A stretch of 35,258 nt of DNA from JABZIP01 sp052173355 (GTDB lineage Bacteria > Bacillota > Clostridia > Peptostreptococcales > Anaerovoracaceae): positions 1-35,258 of the forward strand of contig JBQMYS010000006.1 of the NCBI GenBank assembly GCA_052173355.1. The letters are read 5' to 3'. The notes beneath the pieces are model-generated. The model made no database searches. It was not told the DNA's origin and worked only from the letters and a program-made list of their open reading frames with translations. The position numbers and the translations under genes were made by a program. Below are positions 18,107 to 26,269 of this stretch, one piece after another. Positions within the stretch are counted from its first letter, which is position 1. Each line of letters begins with the position of its first letter.

Positions 18107-18142
18107 GAAAAATCTCCGAACTGAACAGTACGGAGATTTTTC
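18107..18142. terminator. Bidirectional terminator between phzF-like gene and atoA
   Basis: Perfect 12-bp arms GAAAAATCTCCG (18107-18118) and CGGAGATTTTTC (18131-18142) enclose a 12-nt loop. T-runs occur on both strands, so it can end both the alaX-phzF transcript and the converging ato transcript. Confidence 0.88.
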
Positions 18143-18169
18143 GTAGATTTCTTAAGGACAAAATATTTT

Positions 18170-18826
18170 TTATTCTTCTTCCATAGGCTTTAAGTCAGGA
18201 CTTACAATAAGTTCACAACCTGTTGCTTCTTTTATTTCATCAAGTGTAAAATCAGGATGAAGTTCTGTCAAAACAACACCCTCGTCTGTAATTTTCATTA
18301 CACCCATTTCTGTAATAATCATATCTACAACTTTAAGCGCAGTGTAAGGAAGCGTGCACTCTTTTAAAATTTTGTGTGCACCTTTTTGGGTATGAAGCAT
18401 AGCAACAATTACTTTCTTTGCTCCTACTACCAAATCCATGGCTCCTCCCATACCTGCAACCATCTTACCCGGAACTATCCAATTTGCAATATTTCCATGT
18501 TCATCTACTTCCATAGCTCCAAGAATCGTAGCATCTACATGACCGCCTCTGATAATCGCAAAGCTTTCCTCAGAACCGAAAAAGTTTGCAAATGGCGCAT
18601 GAGTAACATAACCACCACCCGCATTTGTCACATCTACATCTTCCTTACCCGGTTCAGGCGCACCTGTCAATCCTGTAAATCCATTTTCTGATTGAAGCAC
18701 AATATTCACTCCCTCAGGTAAATAATTTGCTACCATAGTTGGAAGTCCGATACCAAGATTTGCAATATCGCCGTCCTTAAATTCTTTTGCTGCTCTTTTA
18801 GCAATTCTTACTTTTAAATCTGCCAT
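18170..18826 (-). CDS. atoA: Butyryl-CoA:acetoacetate CoA-transferase, beta subunit
   Basis: This is the catalytic subunit of a family I CoA-transferase. The 218 residues contain GIGLPTMVANYLPEGVNIVLQSENGFTGLTG, with the active-site Glu47 in the SENG motif that forms the glutamyl-CoA thioester. In lysine fermentation the enzyme moves CoA from butyryl-CoA to acetoacetate, giving butyrate and acetoacetyl-CoA. The substrate is inferred from the neighbouring kam/kdd/kal genes; acetate/butyrate specificity cannot be excluded from sequence. Its start overlaps the end of atoD by 13 nt. It is the last gene before the bidirectional terminator. Confidence 0.93.
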   Translation of the reverse strand: MADLKVRIAKRAAKEFKDGDIANLGIGLPTMVANYLPEGVNIVLQSENGFTGLTGAPEPGKEDVDVTNAGGGYVTHAPFANFFGSEESFAIIRGGHVDATILGAMEVDEHGNIANWIVPGKMVAGMGGAMDLVVGAKKVIVAMLHTQKGAHKILKECTLPYTALKVVDMIITEMGVMKITDEGVVLTELHPDFTLDEIKEATGCELIVSPDLKPMEEE

Positions 18827-19548
18827 GGTTTTTCTCCTTCCACTATGTAATTTACATAAACACCGGATGTTCTGAATGTATCCACATCTACCTCTCCCGG
18901 TTCAACCAATTTTTCAGTAGCCACTATTACAGTATCCGCAGCCATAGCCATTACATGGTTAAATGTCTTTGTAGCTTTTCTACACATGAAGTTACCGAAT
19001 GTATCGGCAATACTTGCTCTGCACAGTGCGAAATCAGCCCTTAGCGGTTCTTCAAGCAAATAATCTACACCATTTACAGTTATAACCTGCTTTGGAGTTG
19101 ATATTGAAATTTCTCTGACACCGGTAGAAATTTTTTCACCTGTCTGAATCAAAGTTCCTACTCCGGTTGGAGTAAGTATTCCTCCAAGACCTGCACCTTT
19201 AGCTCTGATTCTTTCAGCAAAAGTTCCTTGTGGCACCAATGTGCACTGCAAAGTTCCGTCATTCATTCCCTGACCGATTATCGGGTTCATTCCAACATGA
19301 GTTGCATATATATGCGATACCATGCCGGCAGCAAGCAACTTTGCTACGCCTCTGTCCGTAGTCTTTGTAACACTTGCAGGAAGTCCACCGTCATTTGCAA
19401 GAATAGTTAAATTTTTAACTCCTTTTTTTACTAGAGCATCAATTAGGATTTCAGGTGTTCCTGTTCCTAAGAATCCTCCAACCATTATGGAAGCTCCATC
19501 TTTAATTTCTGCTACAGCTTCCTCAGCTGTTCTGATTTTGTTTACCAT
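18814..19548 (-). CDS. atoD: Butyryl-CoA:acetoacetate CoA-transferase, alpha subunit
   Basis: This is the alpha subunit partner of AtoA, a family I CoA-transferase. The 244 residues include the N-terminal GASIMVGGFLGTGTPEILIDALV pattern with the oxyanion-hole GGF-type loop, and the later LVPQGTFAERIRAKGAGLGGILTPTGVGT and ISTPKQVITVNGVDYLLEEPLRADFALCRASIADTFGN blocks typical of the subunit. The gene overlaps atoA by 13 nt and lies about 75 nt after atoE. AAGGTAGAG precedes the ATG. Together with AtoA it closes the lysine pathway by releasing butyrate and regenerating a CoA ester. Confidence 0.93.
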   Translation of the reverse strand: MVNKIRTAEEAVAEIKDGASIMVGGFLGTGTPEILIDALVKKGVKNLTILANDGGLPASVTKTTDRGVAKLLAAGMVSHIYATHVGMNPIIGQGMNDGTLQCTLVPQGTFAERIRAKGAGLGGILTPTGVGTLIQTGEKISTGVREISISTPKQVITVNGVDYLLEEPLRADFALCRASIADTFGNFMCRKATKTFNHVMAMAADTVIVATEKLVEPGEVDVDTFRTSGVYVNYIVEGEKPWQI

Positions 19549-19623
19549 AACACTCTACCTTTCTTTATATTTAGAAATTTGCACAATTCGCAAATATCTT
19601 GACAAATTTAAGCCGAATCTGTT

Positions 19624-20988
19624 TTATGCCAGTCCAAATATACCGACTATTAAAAATCCCCCGCATACTACAAATGCGGTGAAGAACAATGTAATAAGAC
19701 AATACCCCATTATATCTCTAGCGGAAAGTCCTGCAATTCCAAGTGCAGGTAGTGCCCAGAACGGTTGAATCATATTCGTCCAAGCATCTCCCCAAGCTAT
19801 AGCCATTCCTGTAATAGCAGGGCTTACACCAAGTTCCAGTCCCGCCGGCATCATTATTGGACCTTGTACCGCCCACTGACCACCGCCTGACGGAACAAAG
19901 AAGTTTACTACGCCTGCCGATAAGAATGTGAATAACGGAAAAGTTATATCCGTAGATATGCTCACAAACCAGTTGCTTATAACTCCGGCAAGCGAAATTC
20001 CCGCCGGCGACACAGCAGTCATAATCGCCATTATCCCGCCATAAAACGGAAATTGAAGAAGTATACCTGATGCTCCGCCCGCTGCTTGCGCAATCGCGTT
20101 TACATAATTTATAGGCGTCTTGTGAAAAATTATTCCTGCAATTAAAAAGATTAAATTTACTATATTCAGTGAAAGATTAAATCCATTGTTCATAAAATAA
20201 TTTACCAAGAAAATCAAACCTATCGCTGCGATTATTAAAGACATAAACATACTGTTCTCTATTTTTTCAGCGGGTGTAATCGCGACTTTCTTTTCAACCT
20301 CAAGTTCACGTAAAAGTTTTTTATCTATGCAAAATGTATTTTCTTTGTCCGGATGCATCTTTGCGTTTATCAAAGGTAAGCATACCAATATTACAAGGCA
20401 CATTACCAAATTGTATGCGGAAAAAATAGTATTGCTCGTAGCTATGGGTTCCGTAACCGCACCGCCGGTCGCAAGTTCAAGTGCCTCTTTTCCCGGTGTT
20501 GCAAGTGCAAGCGGTATTGATCCCGAAACTCCCGCGTGCCAAACAACAAAGCCTGAATACGCGGATGCAACCAGTAATCTATAATCTACACCATCCAGTT
20601 GCTTTGCTATTTCTTTTGCAAGTATAGCTCCTACTACCAATCCGAATCCCCAGTTAATCCAGCAAGCTATCAAAGAAACAAACGTTACTACGAATATTCC
20701 TCTTGTAGGTGTTGTTGCCGCACTCGCGATAGTCTGCAGTATCTTTTTGATTGCAGGCGCATTGGCAAACGCACTTCCCAATACCAATACAAGTGCCATC
20801 TGCATTGAAAATGCAAGTAATCCCCATACACCATTTCCCCAAACCGTTACTAAATCCATAGGTGTATGTTTAGCAAGCGGCATAGCCGCGATAAACACCA
20901 GTGCTGTCAAGATTATGCAAAAGATGAATGGATCTGGCAAAAATCTGTTTACTAATGCTACGCAACCGTTAGAAAGCTTTTTGAACAT
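19624..20988 (-). CDS. atoE: Short-chain fatty acid transporter, AtoE family
   Basis: AtoE-family proteins are polytopic inner-membrane carriers for short-chain fatty acids. The 454 residues contain about a dozen hydrophobic stretches. They begin with FLPDPFIFCIILTALVFIAAMPLA, and FVPSGGGQWAVQGPIMMPAG and AIAWGDAWTNMIQPFWALPALGIAGL near the C-terminus are conserved family blocks. As the first gene of an atoE-atoD-atoA unit in a butyrate-forming pathway it may export butyrate, or take up acetoacetate or butyrate; direction cannot be seen from sequence. It has its own sigma-A promoter behind the kamE terminator. Confidence 0.93.
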   Translation of the reverse strand: MFKKLSNGCVALVNRFLPDPFIFCIILTALVFIAAMPLAKHTPMDLVTVWGNGVWGLLAFSMQMALVLVLGSAFANAPAIKKILQTIASAATTPTRGIFVVTFVSLIACWINWGFGLVVGAILAKEIAKQLDGVDYRLLVASAYSGFVVWHAGVSGSIPLALATPGKEALELATGGAVTEPIATSNTIFSAYNLVMCLVILVCLPLINAKMHPDKENTFCIDKKLLRELEVEKKVAITPAEKIENSMFMSLIIAAIGLIFLVNYFMNNGFNLSLNIVNLIFLIAGIIFHKTPINYVNAIAQAAGGASGILLQFPFYGGIMAIMTAVSPAGISLAGVISNWFVSISTDITFPLFTFLSAGVVNFFVPSGGGQWAVQGPIMMPAGLELGVSPAITGMAIAWGDAWTNMIQPFWALPALGIAGLSARDIMGYCLITLFFTAFVVCGGFLIVGIFGLA

Positions 20989-21075
20989 TTTTCTTTTTCT
21001 CCTTTTCCGATTTAAGCCGATTTTCGCCTAAATCATATTTTGATACTATCACAATCTAATATCAATTACATCTTA

Positions 21076-21104
21076 ATTATACAAAATATTTGTACTTTCG
21101 TCAA
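21076..21104 (-). promoter_or_regulatory. Sigma-A promoter of atoE-atoD-atoA
   Basis: On the minus strand TTGACG (21104-21099), a 17-bp spacer and a consensus TATAAT (21081-21076) lie about 90 bp upstream of atoE. No -24/-12 element was found here, so the ato genes can be expressed independently of the sigma-54 activator. Confidence 0.8.
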
Positions 21105-21106
21105 GA

Positions 21107-21145
21107 CAATCGAGCGAAAAGCTATCCATCAATCGAGCAAAAAGC
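21107..21145 (-). repeat. Tandem 16-bp direct repeat abutting the atoE -35 box
   Basis: CAATCGAGCGAAAAGC (21107-21122) and CAATCGAGCAAAAAGC (21130-21145) differ at one base and have a 23-bp period, about two helical turns. The first copy ends 2 bp upstream of the -35 box of the atoE promoter, the position expected for an activator-binding site. The distal copy overlaps the U-tract side of the kamE terminator. Confidence 0.55.
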
Positions 21146-21175
21146 CCCATTCTCAATTTTGAGACTGGGGCTTTT
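21140..21175 (-). terminator. Intrinsic terminator downstream of kamE
   Basis: The arms AAAAGCCCCATTCTCA and TGAGACTGGGGCTTTT pair with one mismatch around a short loop. On the minus strand the GGGGC stem ends in TTTTTGC. It lies 8 nt after the kamE stop and separates the kam operon from the ato operon. Confidence 0.85.
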
Positions 21176-21182
21176 ATTAAGC

Positions 21183-21956
21183 TTAAATTCTTCCTCTTTT
21201 TACTATTTCAGTAATTATATAAGACGCAACATGCTCTGCGTATTTGTGTGGTCCGAATCCCGCATCATATCCGAGTTCCTGCGCAAGTTCATGCGTAATT
21301 CTCGGTCCTCCACAAATTACGAGCATCTTATCTCTAAGACCTTCCGCTTCCAAAAGCTCAATCATATTCGTCAAATTGTGAATATGAACATCCTTTTGAG
21401 TTACCGTCTGAGAAACGAGTATAGCATCAGCGTTAAGTTCTACAGCTTTTGCGATTAAATCTTCGTTCGGCACTTGGCTTCCCATATTTACCGCAACTAC
21501 ATTTTTAAATCTTTCAAGTCCGAAATGTCCATGAAAGCCCTTCATGTTCATGATAGCGTCTATGCCTACAGTATGAGCGTCAGTACCTGTACTTGCTCCT
21601 ACTATTACAACATCTCTTTTGATGTTCTTTTCAATGTATTCACCGCACTCTACTCGATCCATTACTTCAACATCTACTTTTGGTACTTTGATTGAAGTGA
21701 AGTCGATTGTATGCTGTGCTTTTGCGTATACTATAAAGAATGTGTAATCTCCCATAGCTTTGGAATATACGCAGTTAGGTTCTAAACAGCCCATCTGTTT
21801 TATATAAAGTTTCGCAGCTTCTTCCGCTTCATCACCATGTGGAACAGGAAGTGTGAACGCGAACTCCATCTGTCCGTCATTTAATGTATCTCCATAAGGT
21901 TTTACCTTGGTTAGATCTACTTTGTTATCTGCTGTATTACAATTAGCGTTACTCAT
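21183..21956 (-). CDS. kamE: D-lysine / beta-lysine 5,6-aminomutase beta subunit
   Basis: KamE is the B12-binding subunit of lysine 5,6-aminomutase, which shifts the terminal amino group of D-lysine or L-beta-lysine to carbon 5 using adenosylcobalamin and PLP. The 257 residues end in a Rossmann-like cobalamin domain with the DxHxxG motif GTDAHTVGIDAI, giving the cobalt-ligating His128. Lys139 lies 11 residues further, matching the spacing of the known axial His133 and PLP-binding Lys144 of the Clostridium sticklandii enzyme. The start codon shares one base with the kamD stop (TAATG), so translation is coupled. It is the last gene before a strong terminator. Confidence 0.95.
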   Translation of the reverse strand: MSNANCNTADNKVDLTKVKPYGDTLNDGQMEFAFTLPVPHGDEAEEAAKLYIKQMGCLEPNCVYSKAMGDYTFFIVYAKAQHTIDFTSIKVPKVDVEVMDRVECGEYIEKNIKRDVVIVGASTGTDAHTVGIDAIMNMKGFHGHFGLERFKNVVAVNMGSQVPNEDLIAKAVELNADAILVSQTVTQKDVHIHNLTNMIELLEAEGLRDKMLVICGGPRITHELAQELGYDAGFGPHKYAEHVASYIITEIVKRGRI

Positions 21957-23515
21957 TATTCAGCACCTCCAAGCATTAGTGGGATAAACGGATTGAAGTA
22001 TCCCTCGTCTTTTACACAAACACCTTCAAGACCTTTTCCTCCGTCTTTAGGCCTCTTAACTCCACCGAATATACCTTTTTCAATAGTTGTGAACAGGGTT
22101 TCTTTCTCAACTTCATGAAGCAATTTCTCAGCCTTATCAAGAACCTCCTGTGCTCTCCTTTGAATTATACCGTCCTTCTTAAATTCGATTTCTTCTCCAA
22201 GATCTCGAGCATTGTTAAAGATGTACTGAGCATTTTCGATAGATAAATATCTGTCATGCATATGTGGTGTATGAATAGCCTCTGTAAGCATTCCGAGAAG
22301 CTGTAATGATTGACCTGTCCAAACTGAAATTAAATTGAAAAGTGCATCCTGTATGTGTCCCTTGAAAATATTACCTGTCATAAACTTAGTAGGAGGCATA
22401 TATTTTAATGAAGCATTAGGGAAGATTTCTTTCGCCATCTCCGCCTGCGCAAGTTCATATAAAAATCCGTTTTCAATAGTCGGCTCCATCTCAAATGCGT
22501 GGCCCAGACCCATCTGGTGCTCTTTTACGTTTGCAATTACAGCGAACTGCTCATTTATGAATTGTGATGCAAGAACTGTGTGCGCAGCTTCGTACGCATC
22601 ATCTGTAGTCAAATAGTTATCTTCTCCGGAATTGAATATTATGTCGCAATATCCTATGATAACTCTTGAGAAATACTGGTCTACCAGTGTTCTTTGCATA
22701 TTTATATCTCTAAACAGGATACCGTAAATAGCATCATTAAGCATTACATCAAGTCTTTCAAGTGCACCCATAGCGGCAATTTCAGGCATACACATTCCTG
22801 AAGAATAGTTACAAAGTCTGATGTATCTCTTTTCTTCTTCACCAACTTCATCAAGCGCTTTTCTCATAATTCTGAAGTTTTCCTGCGTTGCATAAGTACC
22901 GCCGAATCCTTCCGTAGTAGCACCATAAGGTACATAGTCCAAAAGGCTCTGAGCAGTTGTTCTGATTACAGCGATAATATCCGCACCTTGCTTAGCAGCC
23001 GCTTTAGCCTGCAATACGTCTTCAAAAATATTACCGGTAGCTACGATTACATAAAGATACGGTCTTCTGCCTTCTCCGATAGTAGCAAGATACTCATTTC
23101 TCTTTTCAGTCTGCTGTCTTATTCTCTTAAGAGCAGCTTTTACATTAGGCATTATCTGTGCTTCAGCTTCCTCTTTAGAGCAAGTTGGAAGTTTAGTTAT
23201 ATCCAGCTCTCCCTTTGACATTTTTTCAGCGATTTCCTGCGGCTGAAGTCCTGTTTGCTTCATTGCATTACCAATCCAGTAAGCAACTCCTCTTGGCAAT
23301 CCGCCTGCCGCCTTAATCTGATCAACAACAACATTCGGAAGTGGAGTTTCCACCTCGTCAATCCCGTCAACACCCAAAAGTCGCAGAATAGTTCTTTCTG
23401 TACTAACTGTCGTGTGTCTGTCGATAAAGTCTTGCATAGAATGTGCAATTCTGGCAGCACATTTACGAGCGCTGTCTACTTTTTCAAGGTCTAGATTTAG
23501 CTTATTCTTTACCAT
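21956..23515 (-). CDS. kamD: D-lysine / beta-lysine 5,6-aminomutase alpha subunit
   Basis: KamD is the TIM-barrel subunit of lysine 5,6-aminomutase and holds most of the PLP and substrate contacts. The protein matches the family along its whole length (for example LRLLGVDGIDEVETPLPNVVVDQIKAAGGLPRGVAYWIGNAM and PYGATTEGFGGTYATQENFRIMRKAL). I place the start at the ATG at 23515 (519 residues). The ATG nine bases upstream (23524) is only one base from AGGAGG and is too close for initiation, whereas 23515 is about 10 bases away. The gene follows kamC closely and overlaps kamE by one base. It acts as a KamD2E2 complex in the cytoplasm. Confidence 0.94.
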   Translation of the reverse strand: MVKNKLNLDLEKVDSARKCAARIAHSMQDFIDRHTTVSTERTILRLLGVDGIDEVETPLPNVVVDQIKAAGGLPRGVAYWIGNAMKQTGLQPQEIAEKMSKGELDITKLPTCSKEEAEAQIMPNVKAALKRIRQQTEKRNEYLATIGEGRRPYLYVIVATGNIFEDVLQAKAAAKQGADIIAVIRTTAQSLLDYVPYGATTEGFGGTYATQENFRIMRKALDEVGEEEKRYIRLCNYSSGMCMPEIAAMGALERLDVMLNDAIYGILFRDINMQRTLVDQYFSRVIIGYCDIIFNSGEDNYLTTDDAYEAAHTVLASQFINEQFAVIANVKEHQMGLGHAFEMEPTIENGFLYELAQAEMAKEIFPNASLKYMPPTKFMTGNIFKGHIQDALFNLISVWTGQSLQLLGMLTEAIHTPHMHDRYLSIENAQYIFNNARDLGEEIEFKKDGIIQRRAQEVLDKAEKLLHEVEKETLFTTIEKGIFGGVKRPKDGGKGLEGVCVKDEGYFNPFIPLMLGGAE

Positions 23516-23529
23516 ACCTTTCATTCCTC

Positions 23530-25158
23530 CTATTTCATAAATCCTTTTGCTTTTTCGATGATTTCATCGCTCAGGCCAAGTATCTTGGCTATATGAAGTG
23601 CGTCTTTGGGGATTTCTTCCTCACTTTCCACAACTTTCAATCTGTAATCCATATATTTCGAAATTATATTGATACGTTCCTTACGGTTTGCGTACTTAAT
23701 TTCTTTATCAAGCCGAGCAAAATCGGCATTTTCCAAGCCTACCACCTGCATAGTACATATGTCTTTTCTATCCGCAACATTGTCAAAATGCGTTGTAATA
23801 AGCGTTATATAGTCTTTTTTTCTCAAATAATCAACTATACTTCGTGTAAGTGCAAGTCCCTCTATCGGATTTGTGCCGCTTGCAATCTCATCCACAAGTA
23901 TAAGTGAACGTTCTTTCGCCCGTTCTATAATATCCTTGAGTTCTTCTATTTCACTGCCGAAGCTGGATAAACCCCTCTCTATACTTTGACTGTCACCAAT
24001 CAAGATTCTTACAAAATTAGAAAGCCCAACTTTAGCCGTTTTACACGGAACGAAAAATCCGTACTGTGCAAGTAATTGTACCTGCCCTGCGAGCTTTAAA
24101 CTGATTGTTTTACCGCCCATATTGGCCCCTGTAATACAGCTGACACCATCTTTTAGCGACATACTGACAGGACAATAATCTTTTAACCTTGCTTTCAGCA
24201 CCGCTTCCAACTCCAGATTTCTTCCTTCTTCAAATTCGAGCATATGCTCATCTACTATTTGAGGTTTAATGCAATCATGCGTATAAGCATATCTTACCTT
24301 TCCCATAAGAAAATCGAGTCTGCCTATTTTTTCACAATTTCGCATCAACAACTCGGAATTTTGCATTATCAGATCCGTAAGCTCACATCTTATTTCATAC
24401 TCTACTTCCTCTATAGTCGCGACGAGTTCATCAATACGTTTCAGGTACTCATCCGCTTCTTTATTCGGTTTTACAACAAACGTGATGTTTACGTAATCTT
24501 CTTCTTTATGCATCAGTTCCGGAATTTGGCGTATCTTTTCTATAATATCCGCTTTTGTCTTTGGAATTATCAATTCAAACTTTGGAGTCAGAACAAATTT
24601 ATGTTCGTTTTCCAGTTGTTTTTTTGTTTCTTTTAAAATTCGCCTTACCGCTATGTCACATTCTCTTTTTTCTTTTCTAAGTGGCGGTAATTTTTCCGAA
24701 AATTCTTCGTAGATATAAAATGTATTTATTCTATCCCCTGAAGGGTCCAATTTATTTAAAATTTCGGTTATATTCTCCGGTATATATTCCTCAAGCCCTG
24801 TATTTTCATGCTTTAAAAGAATATTTCTAATCTGCTCCATTATGATTAAAAGACACTTAAGTTCAAAGAGTTCCACCACCGAAAGAACATTTTTTTCACT
24901 TCTTTGGAGCGTATAACTTGCATCTTTTGTTTCCATGAAACACTCCAGCATTATATCCGAATCCGCCTTATTTGCGAGTATGAATTTGAGCATTTTTTCC
25001 ATCATTTCAAATTCATGTAAAAGTTCTGCTTCTTCTCCCGGAAAATAAGGCTTAAGTTCTTTCATTATCTTAGTTCCGAAAGGAGTTGCGGTATAGATTT
25101 CCGAAGTTACATACGAAAGCCCTGTTTCTCGCAGGGTTTTACTATTAGTAAGCTGCAC
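23530..25158 (-). CDS. kamC: MutS-like ATPase, lysine 5,6-aminomutase reactivation component KamC
   Basis: This 542-residue protein has a C-terminal MutS-type ABC ATPase domain: Walker A GANMGGKT at 344-351, then GDSQSIERGLSSFGSEIEELKDII (signature region) and LILVDEIASGTNPIEG (Walker B and D-loop). The N-terminal part is helical and has the MutS lever/clamp layout, but the mismatch-recognition domain I with its Phe-x-Glu motif is absent. It is therefore not a mismatch repair protein. In lysine fermentation clusters such proteins sit next to kamB and kamD and are annotated as reactivase ATPases for the B12 enzyme, which inactivates during turnover. That role is inferred here from family and position. 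It lies 19 nt after kamB. Confidence 0.85.
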   Translation of the reverse strand: MQLTNSKTLRETGLSYVTSEIYTATPFGTKIMKELKPYFPGEEAELLHEFEMMEKMLKFILANKADSDIMLECFMETKDASYTLQRSEKNVLSVVELFELKCLLIIMEQIRNILLKHENTGLEEYIPENITEILNKLDPSGDRINTFYIYEEFSEKLPPLRKEKRECDIAVRRILKETKKQLENEHKFVLTPKFELIIPKTKADIIEKIRQIPELMHKEEDYVNITFVVKPNKEADEYLKRIDELVATIEEVEYEIRCELTDLIMQNSELLMRNCEKIGRLDFLMGKVRYAYTHDCIKPQIVDEHMLEFEEGRNLELEAVLKARLKDYCPVSMSLKDGVSCITGANMGGKTISLKLAGQVQLLAQYGFFVPCKTAKVGLSNFVRILIGDSQSIERGLSSFGSEIEELKDIIERAKERSLILVDEIASGTNPIEGLALTRSIVDYLRKKDYITLITTHFDNVADRKDICTMQVVGLENADFARLDKEIKYANRKERINIISKYMDYRLKVVESEEEIPKDALHIAKILGLSDEIIEKAKGFMK

Positions 25159-25177
25159 TTATCCACCTCCATGCAAA

Positions 25178-26200
25178 CTATCCGTCATATTTAACATCGA
25201 CCACAGGTATATCGCCAACTTCCGCTCTCATGGCATCTATGAGTTCTTTATGATCAAAAGAATACCCCAGTGGTGCAACAGGATTTACAGTTATAGCCGC
25301 CACCTTGATATTTTGAACAACCTCCACATAAAAACCACGTTTTTTGAGTTGCCCCCAACCTATAGGATCTATAAAAATTTTTGTCGGATCTTTCAAAACG
25401 AATTTAACTTTTTTAAATTTTCGCGGATCTATATCCTTCAAAACACTTTCCGTAAGTGCCCCCGGGATATAAACCCATTCCGTTTCTTCTGTAATAGCCG
25501 CATCTATTTTCTTGCTTGACCCAAGTCCTGTCGTAATATCCAGCTGATGAAATCCGTTTACTGAAAACGTAGCTACATTTGTATTTTTTGCAGAATCGGT
25601 CAGAGTAGCTTTTATAAATTCATCTTCAACCATAGGTAAACTGTAAAGTGTAAGAGTATGCACAGTTTCATCTACTACTTTACTCATTTTCCTCGAAAGC
25701 ACCGCGCCTGTTGCCAATATAATAGCATCCGAAGTTTCAGGCGAAGCAATGGATTTTCTATCTATAGCGCCATCTATCACTACAAGTTCCGCCCCGAATT
25801 TAATCATTTCAGCACACAAACGCTTATGTTCAAGTGTACTGCCGGGCCCCGCAATCTGAACATACCCGCTATTTACAACCCTGCAAATCAAAAGTTGCCC
25901 CATAGCAGTAGTATATTTTGTAATATGTAATATTTCTAACCCCGCTTCCGAAAGTTCGTATAGCTGGCGCGGAACTGAAACTATAGTTCCTTCATCTAAA
26001 AAAATTCGTGGCTTTTCCGTTTCCGTTACAAGGTCAACAGTTTCTCCGTCGCGTCCGGTAGAAGTAATGCCAAGAATCACGCCCTCATCCATAGCTTCTT
26101 CTATCAAATAGTTGAGCGCTGTGGTTTTGCCCGCATTTTTAGACATTCCTACTATGGATAGGGTCTTGTAGTTCTCTTGAATTTTATCGAGTAACCCCAT
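25178..26200 (-). CDS. kamB: P-loop protein, lysine 5,6-aminomutase reactivation component KamB
   Basis: KamB is a conserved partner of kamC and kamDE in lysine fermenters. The first 30 residues hold a P-loop, GMSKNAGKT (18-26 from the start chosen here), followed by an alpha/beta nucleotide-binding domain with ELVVIDGAIDRKS resembling a Walker B strand. The remaining ~200 residues are not familiar. I choose the ATG at 26200 because AGGAAGGGGAG lies directly upstream. The longer alternative at 26224 abuts the base of a 10-bp hairpin and has no ribosome binding site. Its biochemical role, probably handling or exchanging damaged cobalamin with KamC, is inferred from context. Confidence 0.82.
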   Translation of the reverse strand: MGLLDKIQENYKTLSIVGMSKNAGKTTALNYLIEEAMDEGVILGITSTGRDGETVDLVTETEKPRIFLDEGTIVSVPRQLYELSEAGLEILHITKYTTAMGQLLICRVVNSGYVQIAGPGSTLEHKRLCAEMIKFGAELVVIDGAIDRKSIASPETSDAIILATGAVLSRKMSKVVDETVHTLTLYSLPMVEDEFIKATLTDSAKNTNVATFSVNGFHQLDITTGLGSSKKIDAAITEETEWVYIPGALTESVLKDIDPRKFKKVKFVLKDPTKIFIDPIGWGQLKKRGFYVEVVQNIKVAAITVNPVAPLGYSFDHKELIDAMRAEVGDIPVVDVKYDG

Positions 26201-26224
26201 AGCTCCCCTTCCTAAAAATCCCAT

Positions 26225-26248
26225 TCCGGTCCGATTGCTCGGACCGGA
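26225..26248 (-). other. Intercistronic hairpin between kamA and kamB
   Basis: Perfect 10-bp GC-rich arms TCCGGTCCGA and TCGGACCGGA enclose a 4-nt TTGC loop. It lies 21 nt after the kamA stop and just upstream of the kamB ribosome binding site. No U-run follows directly on the minus-strand transcript, so an RNA-stabilising or processing hairpin that protects the kamA message seems more likely than a full terminator. Confidence 0.75.
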
Positions 26249-26269
26249 TATGTTATAAATTTTGAATTA

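Noticed and set aside
23530..25158. DNA mismatch repair protein MutS
   Set aside because: The mismatch-recognition domain is missing and the gene is embedded between kamB and kamD, which fits KamC.
26201..26224. N-terminal extension of KamB from the ATG at 26224
   Set aside because: That ATG abuts a stable hairpin without a ribosome binding site, while the ATG at 26200 has a strong one.
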